Assembly: GCF_900113865.1 (NCBI RefSeq) | Contig: NZ_FOQY01000009.1 | Location: forward strand, 1-64,000 | Source: Streptosporangium canum | GTDB taxonomy: Bacteria; Actinomycetota; Actinomycetes; Streptosporangiales; Streptosporangiaceae | DNA: 64,000 nt | Reading direction: 5' to 3' | Notes under the pieces: model-generated | Database searches by the model: none | What the model saw: the letters and a program-made list of their open reading frames with translations, nothing else | Told to the model about the DNA's origin: nothing | Translations under genes and position numbers: made by a program | Part shown: positions 41,256 to 49,345 of the stretch, one piece after another | How positions within the stretch are numbered: position 1 is the first letter of the stretch | Layout: every line of letters begins with the position of its first letter

Positions 41256-42709
41256 ACGGCCCCCTCAAGCGCGCCGCCCTGGCCTGTCTGCTCATGTTCG
41301 GTCTGCTCATGCTCAACGTGAACTACCTGCAGGCCGTGCGGGCGGACGACCTGCGCGCGGACTCGCGCAACATCCGCAACTTCTTCGACCGCTACGAGGT
41401 CGAGCGGGGCCGGATCACCGCCGGCGACAAGGTGCTCGCCGAGTCCGTCGACACCGGCAGCAACGACTTCCGCTTCGAGCGGCGCTACCCGGAGGGCAAG
41501 GTCTACGCGCCCATCACCGGGTTCTTCGCCCCGGAGAGCGAGCGCGACATGGAGCGGGCCAAGAACAGCCTGCTCAACGGCACCAGCGCCGACCTGCTGA
41601 TCCGGCGCAGCATCGACCTGTTCACCGCCAAGCAGACCAAGGGCGCCAACGTCGACCTGACGATCAACCCCAAGGCGCAGGAGGCTGCCTACAAGACGCT
41701 CGGCGCCAGCGGCAAGAAGGGCGCGCTGGTCGCGATCGAGCCGAAGACCGGGGCGATCCTCGCCATGGTCTCGATCCCCAGCTACGACCCCAACCCGCTG
41801 TCCAAGGCGAACAAGGCCGAGGTCAACAAGGCCTACGCCAAACTGGCGGACGACAAGGACCAGCCGCTGCTGAACCGGGCGATCGAGCGCACCTACCCGC
41901 CGGGCTCGACCTTCAAGGTCGTCACCATGGCGGCCTACCTGGAGAGCGACGACACCCTCGGCCCGCAGAGCCAGGTGGACGCCCCGCAGCTGCTCGACCT
42001 GCCCAACACCACCGCCGACCTGCCCAACTCCGGCGGCGCGGCGTGCGGCTCCGGACGGGTGACGCTGTCGTTCGCGCTGGAGCGCTCGTGCAACACGCCG
42101 TTCGGCAAGATCGCCATGGACCTGGGCTACGACGCCATCAACGACCAGGCCCGCAAGTTCGGCATCGGCGGTGACCCGCTGGCCGTCCCGATGCCGGTCG
42201 CGGCCAGCGACTTCGGCCCCGAGGAGGACAAGGCCGCGCTCGCCCAGGCCTCGATCGGCCAGCGCAGCAACCAGATGACCCCGCTGCAGATGGCCATGAT
42301 CGCCGCGGGCATCGCCAACAACGGCGTGGTCATGAAGCCGTACCTGGTGAACAAGATCGCGGACTCGGAGGGCGGCGAGATCGAGAGCGCCGACCCCGAA
42401 GAGTTCACCACCGCGATCAGCGAGGACACCGCGCGCAAGCTCCAGGAGATGATGATCAACGTCGTCAACAACGGCACCGCGAACGCCGCGCAGATCCCCG
42501 GGGTGACCGTCGCCGGCAAGACCGGCACCGCCGAGACCGCCGAGGGCCGGGACCCGCACGCGTGGTTCATCTCCTTCGCCCCGGCCGAGGACCCCAAGGT
42601 CGCTCTCGCGCTCATGGTCGAGTCCGGCAGCGCCGGGGACGACGCCTCCGGAGGGCACACCGCCGCTCCCATCGCCAAGAGCGTGATGGAAGCGGTGCTG
42701 GGTAGATGA
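41252..42709 (+). CDS. pbpA: Class B penicillin-binding protein PbpA
   Basis: A 485-aa transpeptidase. One N-terminal helix (LKRAALACLLMFGLLMLNVNY), a dimerisation region, then the transpeptidase domain with active-site motif STFK near residue 214 (PPGSTFKVV), a SxN-type motif SCN in LERSCNTPFG, and KTGTAE near residue 425. Crosslinks peptidoglycan together with RodA. Overlaps both neighbours by 4 nt. Standard length for actinobacterial PbpA. Confidence 0.96.
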   Translation: MNGPLKRAALACLLMFGLLMLNVNYLQAVRADDLRADSRNIRNFFDRYEVERGRITAGDKVLAESVDTGSNDFRFERRYPEGKVYAPITGFFAPESERDMERAKNSLLNGTSADLLIRRSIDLFTAKQTKGANVDLTINPKAQEAAYKTLGASGKKGALVAIEPKTGAILAMVSIPSYDPNPLSKANKAEVNKAYAKLADDKDQPLLNRAIERTYPPGSTFKVVTMAAYLESDDTLGPQSQVDAPQLLDLPNTTADLPNSGGAACGSGRVTLSFALERSCNTPFGKIAMDLGYDAINDQARKFGIGGDPLAVPMPVAASDFGPEEDKAALAQASIGQRSNQMTPLQMAMIAAGIANNGVVMKPYLVNKIADSEGGEIESADPEEFTTAISEDTARKLQEMMINVVNNGTANAAQIPGVTVAGKTGTAETAEGRDPHAWFISFAPAEDPKVALALMVESGSAGDDASGGHTAAPIAKSVMEAVLGR

Positions 42710-44145
42710 CCGCGTTGCTCGGGGGCCGATACCGTCCGCTGGGGCGGATCGCGACGGGCGGCATGGGCGAGGTCTGGCGGGCCAAGGACGAGCTGCTCGG
42801 CCGCGAGGTGGCGGTGAAGCTGCTGCGCCGGCACGTGGCGGCCGATCCGGCCTTCCGCGAGCGGTTCCGCAGGGAGGCGAGGATCGCGGCGAAGCTGGCC
42901 GACCCCGGCATCGCCCAGGTCTTCGACTACGGCGAGGCCGACGGCGTCGCCTACCTGGTGATGGAGCTCGTCCCCGGCGAGTCCCTGGCCGGCATCCTGG
43001 CGCGTGACGGCGCGCTGAGCGTCGAGATCACCCTCGACGTGGTCTACCAGACCGCCAAGGCCCTGCGGGCGGCGCACGGCGCCGGGATCATCCACCGGGA
43101 CATCAAGCCGGGCAATCTCCTGGTCACCGGGGCCGGCGTGATCAAGATCACAGACTTCGGCATCGCCAGGGCGCTGGAGGCCTCGTCGATGACCCAGACG
43201 GGCACCGTGCTCGGCACCGCGCAGTACGTCAGCCCCGAGCAGGCCTCGGGAGACCCGCTGACCTTCGCGACCGACGTCTACTCCCTGGGCGTGGTCGCCT
43301 ACGAGTGCCTGGCGGGGCGGCCGCCGTTCGTCGCCGAGACGCAGGTGGCGATCGCCCTCATGCATCTCGGCGAGACCCCGCCGCCGCTGCCCGGGAGCGT
43401 GCCCGCGGCGGTGCGCGAGCTGGTCATGGCCTGCCTGTCGAAGGACCCCGAGCGGCGCCCCGCCGGAGCCGGGGAGCTGGCCGGCCGGGCGTACGCGCTG
43501 CGCGAGTCGCTCGCCACCGCGGGCGCCGCCGACCTGGCCATGCTCACCGATCCCGCGGGGTGGCGGGTGGAGCCCGCGGGCGAATGGCCGCGGGAGGTCG
43601 CCCCCGCCCTGACGTCGGCTCCGGGCCCGGATTCCGGTCCGGCCACGGCTTCCGGCCCGGCCGTGGGATCCGCTCTGGGCTCCGGTCCCGCTCCGGTGCG
43701 GACGGCGCGGATCGCGCCGAGGCGCCGCGGCCTGCGCCGGACGACGGTGATCGTCGCGGTCGCCGCGGGGTGCGCCGCCGCCGTCGGACTGGGCACGCTG
43801 GTGGCCCACGACCTGACGGAGCGCAACGGCGAGAGCACGTCGGAGGAGCCGGTCGTGCCGCTGAGCCCGGTCACCAAGACCCCCACGGTCCGGCCGAGCA
43901 GAACCAAGCCGGTGACGACCAGACCGCCTGTCTCGCCGACGAAGCCACTCCGCCCTTCCCCCACGCCGTCGGCTACGGTAAGCACATCGGTCAAACCCAG
44001 CCCCCGGCCGACCACGTCGCCATCGCCCACCCCCACCCCGACTACTTCGACCCCGACGCCCACCGCCCCGACGGCGACACCGAGCCTCACACCGAGCACC
44101 ACTCCCGGACCCGGCGACACAGAGCCTCCGAACGGGGAGACGTGA
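42706..44145 (+). CDS. pknA: Ser/Thr protein kinase PknA
   Basis: A 479-aa receptor kinase. Kinase domain 1 to about 270: P-loop IATGGMGEV, Lys38 in VAVKLL, HRDIKPGN, DFGIAR, activation-loop Thr residues in SSMTQTGTVLGTAQYVSPEQ. A membrane helix (TTVIVAVAAGCAAAVGLGTLV) lies near residue 350. The outer part is a Thr/Pro/Ser-rich stalk with no PASTA repeats, as in PknA. In relatives it controls growth, division and morphology. ATGA overlap with pbpA. Confidence 0.95.
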   Translation: MTALLGGRYRPLGRIATGGMGEVWRAKDELLGREVAVKLLRRHVAADPAFRERFRREARIAAKLADPGIAQVFDYGEADGVAYLVMELVPGESLAGILARDGALSVEITLDVVYQTAKALRAAHGAGIIHRDIKPGNLLVTGAGVIKITDFGIARALEASSMTQTGTVLGTAQYVSPEQASGDPLTFATDVYSLGVVAYECLAGRPPFVAETQVAIALMHLGETPPPLPGSVPAAVRELVMACLSKDPERRPAGAGELAGRAYALRESLATAGAADLAMLTDPAGWRVEPAGEWPREVAPALTSAPGPDSGPATASGPAVGSALGSGPAPVRTARIAPRRRGLRRTTVIVAVAAGCAAAVGLGTLVAHDLTERNGESTSEEPVVPLSPVTKTPTVRPSRTKPVTTRPPVSPTKPLRPSPTPSATVSTSVKPSPRPTTSPSPTPTPTTSTPTPTAPTATPSLTPSTTPGPGDTEPPNGET

Positions 44146-44227
44146 TGCGGCAACGGGTCGATGATGGACACCGGTGGCTCAAGAGCTCACCGGCACCCAA
44201 GATGAACGGTAAGGGACAGTGCAGGAA

Positions 44228-46087
44228 ATGACTCAGCCCCGACGCCTCGGCGATCGCTACGAGCTTGACGGCGTCGTCGGGCGTGGCGGCATGGCCGAGG
44301 TATATCGCGCCCGAGACATCCGGCTGGATCGGATCGTCGCCATCAAAACCCTCCGCGCGGACCTGGCGAGAGACCACATCTTCCAGGCCCGTTTCCGTCG
44401 TGAGGCGCAGTCCGCCGCGTCGCTGAACCACCCGTCCATCGTCGCGGTCTACGACACCGGCGAGGACGTGGCGGGCAGCGCGCCGGTGCCGTACATCGTG
44501 ATGGAGTACGTCGACGGCCGCACGCTGCGCGACCTGCTCCGGGCCGACCGGCGGCTGCTGCCCGAACGGGCGGCCGAGCTGGTCGACGGGATCCTGCGGG
44601 CGCTGGACTACAGCCACCGCGGCGGCATCGTCCACCGGGACATCAAACCGGCGAACATCATGATCACCAACAACGGTGACGTGAAGGTCATGGACTTCGG
44701 CATCGCCCGCGCGATGGCCGACTCGGCCGCGACCATGACGCAGACCGCCCAGGTCATCGGCACCGCGCAGTATCTGTCGCCGGAGCAGGCCAGGGGCGAG
44801 CGGGTGGACGCCCGCAGCGACATCTACTCCACCGGCTGCGTGCTGTACGAACTGCTGACCGGGCAGCCGCCGTTCACCGGCGACTCCCCCGTCGCGATCG
44901 CCTACCAGCACGTGCGCGAGGACCCGATCCCGCCGTCGCAGATCGACCCGGAGATCCCCAAGTGGGCCGACGCCATCGTGCTCAAGGCGATGGCCAAGGA
45001 CCCCGCGCACCGCTACCAGAGCGCCGGGGAGATGCGGGCCGACATCCAGCGGGCGATGTCCGGCATCCCGATGGACGCCCAGACGATGGCGCTGGCCAAC
45101 AACTACGGCTCGGCCACCCGGACCATGCAGACCCCCGGCCCCGGCGGGCCGGCCACCCAGCGCACCACCGCCGTCCCGGCGTACGAGTACGGCACGGAGG
45201 AGGGCGGCGGGCGCGGCGAGCGGGGCCGCCGCCGGCAGCAGAGCAACGGCAACACCGCGGTCAAGACCGCCGCGTGGATCCTGGTCCCGCTCCTGGTCAT
45301 CGGCGCCTTCATCGGCGTGGGATACATGTTCCTGAGCTCCCCCGGCGACTCCGACGCGGCGAACAAGGTCAAGATTCCGGCGCTGACCTCACGGACCGAG
45401 GCGGCGGCGTCCAAGGCGCTGACGGATCTCGGCCTGACCGTCAAAACGGTCGAGAAGTTCGACGAGGAGTCGGAGAAGGGCACGGTCATCGAGACCAGCC
45501 CGGCGGCCGGCACCGCGGTCGACAAGGGCTCCGAGGTCACGCTCACGGTCTCCAAGGGCGTGGAGAAGGCCGAGGTGCCCAACGTGGTCAACATGACCAC
45601 GGACGAGGCCAAGGCCGCCCTTGAGGAGGCGGGCTTCGTGCCCAGCGTGCGGACCAAGGCCTCCAGCGGCCCGCAGGACAAGGTGCTGGAGACCAAACCC
45701 GAGGCGGGCAAGAAGGCCGACAAGGGCAGCACCGTCCTGGTCTACGTCCCCAAGGAGGCCGTGGAGGTCCCGGGCGTGGCCAGCCTCACGGTCAACGACG
45801 CCAAGCGGATGCTCAAGGAGGCGGGCTTCAAGTACAAGGTCGTCGAGCAGGAGAGCGACCTGCCGGAGGGCACCGTGCTCAGCCAGGCCCCGGAGGCCGG
45901 CGCCAAGCTCCAGCAGGGCACCACGATCACACTGGTCGTCTCCAGCGGGCAGGCGCCGCAGCCGACCGCCCCGCCGACGACCGAACCGACCCAGGAACCG
46001 CCGATCACCGAGGAACCGGAGCCCGACCCGACGGAGACCGAGGACCCGTTCTTCAACGAGGCGCCCAGCGACGACCTGGGCGGCTGA
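44228..46087 (+). CDS. pknB: PASTA-domain Ser/Thr kinase PknB
   Basis: A 619-aa sensor kinase. Kinase domain (about 8-270): VGRGGMAEVYRA, AIKTLR, HRDIKPANI, DFGIARA and activation loop SAATMTQTAQVIGTAQYLSPEQ. One membrane helix lies near 355 (AAWILVPLLVIGAFIGVGYMF). Three PASTA repeats follow (VKIPALTSRTEAAA, AEVPNVVNMTTDEAK, VEVPGVASLTVNDAK), which bind muropeptides or lipid II in the family, and a Pro/Glu/Thr-rich tail. Mycobacterial PknB has four repeats, so one is missing here. ATG at 44228 is used; a GTG at 44219 is possible. Confidence 0.95.
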   Translation: MTQPRRLGDRYELDGVVGRGGMAEVYRARDIRLDRIVAIKTLRADLARDHIFQARFRREAQSAASLNHPSIVAVYDTGEDVAGSAPVPYIVMEYVDGRTLRDLLRADRRLLPERAAELVDGILRALDYSHRGGIVHRDIKPANIMITNNGDVKVMDFGIARAMADSAATMTQTAQVIGTAQYLSPEQARGERVDARSDIYSTGCVLYELLTGQPPFTGDSPVAIAYQHVREDPIPPSQIDPEIPKWADAIVLKAMAKDPAHRYQSAGEMRADIQRAMSGIPMDAQTMALANNYGSATRTMQTPGPGGPATQRTTAVPAYEYGTEEGGGRGERGRRRQQSNGNTAVKTAAWILVPLLVIGAFIGVGYMFLSSPGDSDAANKVKIPALTSRTEAAASKALTDLGLTVKTVEKFDEESEKGTVIETSPAAGTAVDKGSEVTLTVSKGVEKAEVPNVVNMTTDEAKAALEEAGFVPSVRTKASSGPQDKVLETKPEAGKKADKGSTVLVYVPKEAVEVPGVASLTVNDAKRMLKEAGFKYKVVEQESDLPEGTVLSQAPEAGAKLQQGTTITLVVSSGQAPQPTAPPTTEPTQEPPITEEPEPDPTETEDPFFNEAPSDDLGG

Positions 46088-46100
46088 TCCCCGGCTCCGA

Positions 46101-46136
46101 CAGGACGACCCCCGCCGGTTGGCGGGGGTCGTCCTG
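46101..46136 (+). terminator. Terminator of the kinase operon
   Basis: Perfect 16-bp inverted repeat CAGGACGACCCCCGCC / GGCGGGGGTCGTCCTG with loop GGTT, 13 bp after the pknB stop. Confidence 0.95.
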
Positions 46137-46149
46137 TCTTCGGGGTCTT

Positions 46150-46315
46150 CGAGGGCGCAGGGGGGATTTTTGAGGGCTCTCCAGGGGGTTTGAGAGGAGT
46201 GCTCCAGATTCCGGCGTTTTCTCGTTTTCTCTGGGCTCTCAGGGCTCTCTCGGGCTCTGGGGTGCGCTCCGGGCTCTCACAGGGCTCTGGGGCCATCTGG
46301 GGGCTTTCCGGGCGC
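46150..46315. repeat. GGGCTCT-rich G-tract region
   Basis: Six copies of GGGCTCT (46174, 46233, 46242, 46252, 46271, 46282) amid further G-runs such as GGGGGG and GGGGG. No gene. The unit resembles the GGGCTC arm of the nearby terminator at 46362-46400. Enough G-tracts for quadruplex formation, untested. Confidence 0.6.
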
Positions 46316-46361
46316 TGTAAAGCCGCCCGGCCCGGTAGCCGATCCGTCCGAGAACGGATAA

Positions 46362-46400
46362 GAGCCCTTCCGCCACTCGGGGGCGATGGCGGAAGGGCTC
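46362..46400 (-). terminator. Terminator of pabA-side operon
   Basis: Perfect 14-bp inverted repeat GAGCCCTTCCGCCA / TGGCGGAAGGGCTC, 31 bp beyond the stop of the minus-strand glutamine amidotransferase gene. Confidence 0.85.
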
Positions 46401-46430
46401 ACTGGTTAGTCGTTCAAGACGGTTCCGGTG

Positions 46431-47003
46431 TTACACGATTCCCGCGAGCCAATTTCCGAGCAGCCGGTGGCCGTGTTCGGAGATCACCGATTCGGGGTGG
46501 AACTGCACGCCCTCGATGGGGGCGGTGCGGTGGCGCAGGCCCATGATCAGGCCGTCACCGGTGGTCGCGCTGACTTCGAGGATCTCCGGGACCGTCTCCG
46601 GCACGACCGCCAGCGAGTGGTAGCGCGTCATGGTCACCGGGGACGGCAGCCCGGCGAAGACGCCGCGGCCGTCGTGCGTGATCGCGCTGGTACGGCCGTG
46701 CATCAGCTCCGGTGCCCGCGCCACGGTGGCGCCGTGGGCGATCGCGATGGCCTGGTGGCCGAGGCAGACGCCGAGCAGCGGAAGGTCGCGGGCCTCGCAG
46801 TAACCGACGAGCGGGACGCTCACCCCGGCGGCTTCGGGGGTGCCGGGACCCGGGCTGACCAGGACCCCGTCGAAGCCGGCGGCGTCCTCGGCCACGACGT
46901 GGTCACGTGGGCGCACGTCGCAGGTGGCGCCGAGCTCACGGAGATACTGGACGATGGTGTGGACGAAGCTGTCGTGGTTGTCCACGACGAGAATGCGGGT
47001 CAT
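46431..47003 (-). CDS. pabA: Aminodeoxychorismate/anthranilate synthase glutamine amidotransferase
   Basis: A 190-aa class I glutamine amidotransferase that supplies ammonia to chorismate-using synthases (folate or tryptophan pathway). Oxyanion region SPGPGTPEAAG near residue 50, catalytic Cys in LGVCLGHQAI near residue 80, and GVQFHPESVIS with the His-Glu pair near 170. The orthologue in Mycobacterium next to pknB is named trpG; which partner it serves is not decided by sequence. Its ATG overlaps the stop of the small membrane gene by 1 nt. Confidence 0.92.
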   Translation of the reverse strand: MTRILVVDNHDSFVHTIVQYLRELGATCDVRPRDHVVAEDAAGFDGVLVSPGPGTPEAAGVSVPLVGYCEARDLPLLGVCLGHQAIAIAHGATVARAPELMHGRTSAITHDGRGVFAGLPSPVTMTRYHSLAVVPETVPEILEVSATTGDGLIMGLRHRTAPIEGVQFHPESVISEHGHRLLGNWLAGIV

Positions 47004-47158
47004 CAGCCCACCGTGGTGTGATCGAGGGGGACACGGGGTTCGAGCCAGGGAAACACGACGTACCAGAGTACGGCCGCCGCCAGCCCTGCCAGCACCACCG
47101 CGATGAACACCTTGGTCGCGAGGCCGCCGGGGAGCAGCCGCCAGATCCAGCCGTACAC
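47003..47158 (-). CDS. Small single-pass membrane protein
   Basis: A 51-aa protein with one helix (about 14-36, VFIAVVLAGLAAAVLWYVVFPWL). GTG at 47158 is chosen because GAGGAGAG lies 5 nt upstream; the frame is open to 47269, but the upstream part overlaps the sortase gene in another frame. It ends TGATG with pabA and begins 10 bp after the sortase stop, so all three are one operon. Similar tiny genes occur at this place in other actinomycetes. Function unknown. Confidence 0.7.
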   Translation of the reverse strand: MYGWIWRLLPGGLATKVFIAVVLAGLAAAVLWYVVFPWLEPRVPLDHTTVG

Positions 47159-47168
47159 GGGACTCTCC

Positions 47169-47792
47169 TCATCTGCGACGGTCCTCACTCCTGTCCAGCT
47201 CTCCGAAGACGATGAGCCGCTGTGCGGCGGAGTACTCCGGATGGCAGGTCGACAGGGTGATGAGGGCATCGGTGGGCTTGCTGCCGGGCTTGCCGGGGAC
47301 CGGGGCGATCACTCCGACCTCGGTGGGCTCGACGACGCGCTTGCCGGTGACCCGGTAGGTGTAGCGGGCCTCCCGGGCGTCGACCACGATGTCGTCGCCC
47401 CGGCGGAGCTCGTCGAGCCGGCTGAAGGGCGCGGCGTAGGTGGTCCGATGCCCCGAAAGAACGAAATTTCCAACTTTTCCCGGCATGGCGGAGCCCGGGT
47501 AGTGGCCGGGTCCCATCCGCAGTTCCTCCGAGCCGACGCCCTCCACCACGGCGTAGCGGTAGTCGCGCCCGAACCGGGGGATCCTCAGCAGCGCCATCGC
47601 CCCGCCCAGCCGGATACGTGTGAGCTTCGCGGGCTCCTTGGCGGCGAACTCCTTGAGGAGCTGCTCGCGCAGCACGGTCTGCTGCCGGTCGGTGTAGGCG
47701 CCGGTCCCCCAGAGGAGGTATGCGCAGAAGAGCAGAATGATCACCCCGGCGGTGATGCTCAGCTCCCCGAAGGCCCTCAGCGCGGCTCTCAT
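47169..47792 (-). CDS. Class E sortase
   Basis: A 207-aa membrane transpeptidase. N-terminal anchor (about 11-31, ITAGVIILLFCAYLLWG), then the sortase barrel: catalytic His in VLSGHRTTYAAPF (near 115), Cys in LITLSTCHPEYS (near 183) and Arg in AQRLIVFG (near 193). Class E enzymes of actinomycetes prefer LAxTG-type signals and attach proteins such as chaplins to the wall. Start ATG at 47792. No sortase substrate is seen in the window. First gene of the operon with pabA. Confidence 0.93.
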   Translation of the reverse strand: MRAALRAFGELSITAGVIILLFCAYLLWGTGAYTDRQQTVLREQLLKEFAAKEPAKLTRIRLGGAMALLRIPRFGRDYRYAVVEGVGSEELRMGPGHYPGSAMPGKVGNFVLSGHRTTYAAPFSRLDELRRGDDIVVDAREARYTYRVTGKRVVEPTEVGVIAPVPGKPGSKPTDALITLSTCHPEYSAAQRLIVFGELDRSEDRRR

Positions 47793-48002
47793 GGACTCAG
47801 GCTAGTGACGGCGGATCATCCCGGCCCGGCGCGGATCACGCGATTGATCCAAGGTTTGCGCTGTGATGATCCCTTCTGGGATCGCCATGTCCCGGGTGCG
47901 GAGACTATTCTTACTCGGGTCTTCGCCCACCAGCGATTACGCTAGCTGACATAACCTGCGCACGGTCCGGATCGCGCAGGGTCGACGCAGGAAGAGACCC
48001 CA

Positions 48003-48248
48003 GTGCCCAAGCCCAAGACTCGCAAGAAGGCGGTCTACACGCCGCCGCAGACGACCCAGCAGGTCAAGATGAGCCCGCGCTGGCTGGCGCCGGTCATGGT
48101 GGCATCCTGGATCATCGGCATCCTGTGGATCGCCATCTACTACGTGGCGCCCACCGCACCCTTCATCGGTGAACTGGCGAACTGGAACCTGCTGATCGGG
48201 TTCGTTTTCATCATCTTCGGTGTGGTGTTGTCCACTCGCTGGCGTTAG
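48003..48248 (+). CDS. crgA: Cell division protein CrgA
   Basis: An 81-aa two-helix membrane protein. A basic N-terminus (PKPKTRKKAVYTPP) is followed by WLAPVMVASWIIGILWIAIYYV and NLLIGFVFIIFGVVLSTRWR, the CrgA signature. In Streptomyces it restrains Z-ring assembly in aerial hyphae; in Mycobacterium it recruits FtsZ, FtsQ and PBPs. The start is GTG with GGAAGAGAC upstream. The 210-bp divergent region with the sortase gene holds a dyad GATCCC-TTCT-GGGATC at 47868-47883. Confidence 0.95.
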   Translation: MPKPKTRKKAVYTPPQTTQQVKMSPRWLAPVMVASWIIGILWIAIYYVAPTAPFIGELANWNLLIGFVFIIFGVVLSTRWR

Positions 48249-48250
48249 TT

Positions 48251-48272
48251 TTTTCCACAGAATTTATCCACA
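48251..48272 (+). promoter_or_regulatory. DnaA boxes after crgA
   Basis: TTTTCCACA (48251-48259, one mismatch) and a perfect TTATCCACA (48264-48272) lie directly behind the crgA stop. A further near-match, TTGTCCACT, overlaps the crgA 3' end at 48228-48236. Grouping suggests true DnaA binding; function unknown. Confidence 0.6.
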
Positions 48273-48298
48273 CCCTGGGGAAGCATCAGGGTGTGGAT
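48266..48298. terminator. Bidirectional terminator between crgA and rhomboid gene
   Basis: ATCCACACCCTG / CAGGGTGTGGAT, perfect 12-bp stem with a 9-nt loop. It overlaps the DnaA box and touches the rhomboid stop codon. Confidence 0.8.
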
Positions 48299-49173
48299 CA
48301 GCTGATGATGCCGTACTGGAGCTGGAAGGCGTACGGCGGCAGCAGCGCGACCAGCGCGACGAGCACCACGAGCACCGCCGCGCAGCCTCCCCACTGGACC
48401 GCGTTACGGCTCTTCGGCGGGGCGTAGGCGAGGATCCCGGCGACGATCGCACCGGTGACCAGGCCGCCGAGATGCCCCTGCCAGCTGATGTTGGAGACCG
48501 TGAAGGTGAGCACCACGTTGATGCCGATCAGCCAGAGCACGCCGCGGGCGTCGTAGCCGAGCTTCTTGGAGACCACGAACATCGCGCCGAACATGCCGTA
48601 GATCGCGCCCGAGGCGCCCACCGCGGCGATGCCGAACAGGTAGATGGCGACGGATCCGCCGAGCGCGGAGAGCAGGTAGAGCACCAGGAAGCGCAGCGAG
48701 CCGAGACGTCGCTCCAGCTCGGGACCGATGGCGTAGAGCGCCCACATGTTGAACAGGATGTGGGTGAGCGCGAAGCCGCCCGCGCTCAGCGGCATGTGCA
48801 GGAAGGCTCCGGTGATCAGACGCCACCACTCGCCGAGGAAGGCGACGTGTCCAGAGCTCATCTGGAAGGCGCTCACCACGCTGGGGCTCAGGGTCTCCGC
48901 GGCGTAGGCCAGGATGTTGACGATCAGCAGCGCCCAGGTGACCCGGGGCGTGGTGACGGCCCGGCCGCCGAAGGTCGACTGCGCCTGCCGTACCGTCTTG
49001 TTTCCCTGGGCCACGCACTCGGGGCACTGGAAGCCGACGGAGGCGTCGCGCATGCAGTCGGGGCAGATGGGGCGCTCGCAACGCTGGCAGCGCACGTAGG
49101 TCTCACGGCCCGGATGCCGATAACACGTGGGAACGGCGGCGGTTTCAGGCTCGATGGGTGGTTGAGTGGTCAT
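48298..49173 (-). CDS. Rhomboid intramembrane serine protease with zinc-finger N-terminus
   Basis: A 291-aa protein. The N-terminus (about 15-60) has paired Cys/His: CYRHPGRET, CQRCERPICPDC, FQCPEC, a B-box-like zinc ribbon typical of actinobacterial rhomboids. Seven hydrophobic segments follow. Catalytic Ser is in AVGASGAIYGMFGA and His in SWQGHLGGLVTG; the HILFNMWAL motif of the second helix is present. It cleaves membrane proteins within the bilayer; substrate unknown. A DnaA box lies in its upstream region. Confidence 0.94.
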   Translation of the reverse strand: MTTQPPIEPETAAVPTCYRHPGRETYVRCQRCERPICPDCMRDASVGFQCPECVAQGNKTVRQAQSTFGGRAVTTPRVTWALLIVNILAYAAETLSPSVVSAFQMSSGHVAFLGEWWRLITGAFLHMPLSAGGFALTHILFNMWALYAIGPELERRLGSLRFLVLYLLSALGGSVAIYLFGIAAVGASGAIYGMFGAMFVVSKKLGYDARGVLWLIGINVVLTFTVSNISWQGHLGGLVTGAIVAGILAYAPPKSRNAVQWGGCAAVLVVLVALVALLPPYAFQLQYGIIS

Positions 49174-49203
49174 GGCGTGTCGCTGGCCCCTTCGACCGTG
49201 CTG

Positions 49204-49212
49204 TTATCCACA
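49204..49212 (+). promoter_or_regulatory. DnaA box upstream of rhomboid gene
   Basis: Perfect TTATCCACA, 31 bp upstream of the rhomboid start, in the position of a promoter. Second perfect box within 1 kb. Confidence 0.6.
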
Positions 49213-49252
49213 GACTGCCAGCCTATTCATGATCCCGAGCACCTGGACACAT

Positions 49253-49286
49253 GAAACGGCGGCCTCCGTGTGGAGGCCGCCGTTTC
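49253..49286 (-). terminator. Terminator of the cyclophilin gene
   Basis: GAAACGGCGGCCTCC / GGAGGCCGCCGTTTC, perfect 15-bp stem with a 4-nt loop, downstream of the minus-strand cyclophilin stop. Confidence 0.9.
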
Positions 49287-49345
49287 GAGAGCGCTCAGCG
49301 CCGCACGCGGTCGGTTCCGAGAGCGGTCAGCCCTGCACGCGGTCG
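49284..49345. repeat. 32-bp imperfect direct repeat at cyclophilin 3' end
   Basis: The unit TCGAGAGCGCTCAGC...GCACGCGGTCG occurs twice with a 32-bp period; the second copy includes the last codons and stop of the cyclophilin gene, the first lies just beyond the stop. Confidence 0.6.
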
